A stretch of DNA of 32,311 bases. Origin: Candidatus Saccharimonadales bacterium (GTDB lineage: Bacteria > Patescibacteriota > Saccharimonadia > Saccharimonadales > DASWIF01). The stretch covers positions 1-32,311 of the forward strand of contig DASWIF010000065.1 of the NCBI GenBank assembly GCA_036397795.1, read 5' to 3'. Shown here one piece after another: positions 32,109 through 32,311 of the stretch. The notes below the pieces were generated by a model that searched no databases, had not been told where the DNA came from, and saw only the letters and a list, made by a program, of their open reading frames with translations. Position 1 is the first letter of the stretch. Every line of letters starts with the position of its first letter. Both the position numbers and the translations under genes were made by a program.

Positions 32109-32311
32109 ATGCATTTTGTAAAACAAGTACTAATCCCTCATAGACATAACAGTTACCGGCCTCATCTCATCCGTCGACACGGCTTGGCTTTCGCCTTGTT
32201 GCTGATCATTGCTTCCCAGATCGGCCAGGCCTTACAGACCGATGCTCAACCCCATGTTCTAGGTTACGCTTCAAACATTACGATTTCCGGTTTGCTCAGC
32301 TCGACTAATTC
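32109..32311 (+). CDS. Membrane-anchored or secreted protein, probably CAP (SCP-like) domain (5' part)
   Basis: Only the first 67 codons are in the window. A short basic cytoplasmic N-terminus (HFVKQVLIPHRHNSYRPHLIRRH) is split here by a hydrophobic helix starting LAFALLLIIA, then VLGYASNITISGLLSSTN. The IPH..N.YRPH start plus a single helix and an LLxxTN segment resembles CPR envelope proteins that carry a CAP/SCP domain, in which LL..TN opens the domain. That assignment is from memory of the family and cannot be confirmed without the remainder. Confidence 0.6.
   Translation, partial: MHFVKQVLIPHRHNSYRPHLIRRHGLAFALLLIIASQIGQALQTDAQPHVLGYASNITISGLLSSTN

Noticed and set aside
1-32311. UGA recoding as in Gracilibacteria
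   Set aside because: TGA ends at least three genes in tightly overlapping pairs (11309..12115, tldD and rnhB), and no gene needs TGA read-through.
1-32311. CRISPR array, insertion sequence, prophage or integrase
   Set aside because: No regularly spaced direct repeats and no transposase, integrase or phage structural motifs were found in any frame.

Overview
The window is a dense, housekeeping-rich piece of a bacterial chromosome with mid-range base composition. It looks like a Patescibacteria (CPR) genome, most probably Candidatus Saccharibacteria (TM7); the phylum is inference. Supporting points are small operons, very short intergenic gaps, Gram-positive-type genes (class A PBP, CIRCE-controlled clpC with a UVR segment), a type IV pilus-type ATPase, and an N-terminally anchored envelope protein of the CAP-like kind common in this group. 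UGA is a normal stop (11309..12115, tldD and rnhB all end in TGA), which argues against the UGA-recoding Gracilibacteria/Absconditabacteria.

Layout. 1-5205 (minus): 5' part of rpoC overlapping the 3' end of a complete rpoB. 5387-9430 (minus): clpP, tig, hisS, dut, each apparently with its own promoter. 9440-10775 is the one accessory-looking stretch: a small frameshifted orphan gene, about 310 bp of AT-rich non-coding DNA packed with inverted repeats lying just beyond the 3' end of tRNA-Leu(UAG), a 57-codon ORF, and tandem terminator hairpins. 10776-14147 (minus): a coupled operon recG / phospholipase-C-like orphan / rsmD. 14219-18974: an orphan gene (plus), tyrS (minus) and a large class A penicillin-binding protein (plus). 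19010-25241 (minus): radA, a membrane-anchored HExxH protein, clpC and nusA. 25380-28243 (plus): tldD-tldE. 28246-31511 (minus): yraN, rnhB, rplS and a PilB/GspE ATPase. 31566 to the end (plus): a SpoU/TrmH methyltransferase and the start of a secreted or anchored protein.

How it fits together. The genes cover transcription (RpoB, RpoC, NusA), translation and RNA modification (HisRS, TyrRS, L19, RsmD, SPOUT MTase, tRNA-Leu), DNA repair and nucleotide hygiene (RecG, RadA, RNase HII, YraN, dUTPase), proteostasis (trigger factor, ClpP, ClpC, TldD/E) and the envelope (PBP, pilus ATPase, CAP-like protein). ClpP and ClpC, encoded about 18 kb apart, carry CIRCE operators placed the same way over their promoters, so they look like one HrcA regulon; the ClpC ClpP-docking tripeptide is present.

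The most striking general signal is promoter placement. About a dozen genes have a -10 box ending only 6-10 nt before an ATG or GTG, which predicts leaderless or nearly leaderless mRNAs, while rpoB, nusA, rnhB and the small orphan genes keep Shine-Dalgarno leaders. Other items worth a second look: gap-free loss of all four zinc cysteines in the RpoC N-terminal zinc domain with an adjacent helical insertion; loss of the tetracysteine motif in the pilus ATPase; an intrinsic terminator inside the nusA leader (possible attenuation); a perfect 14-bp hairpin over the pilB stop codon; and the structured DNA next to tRNA-Leu.
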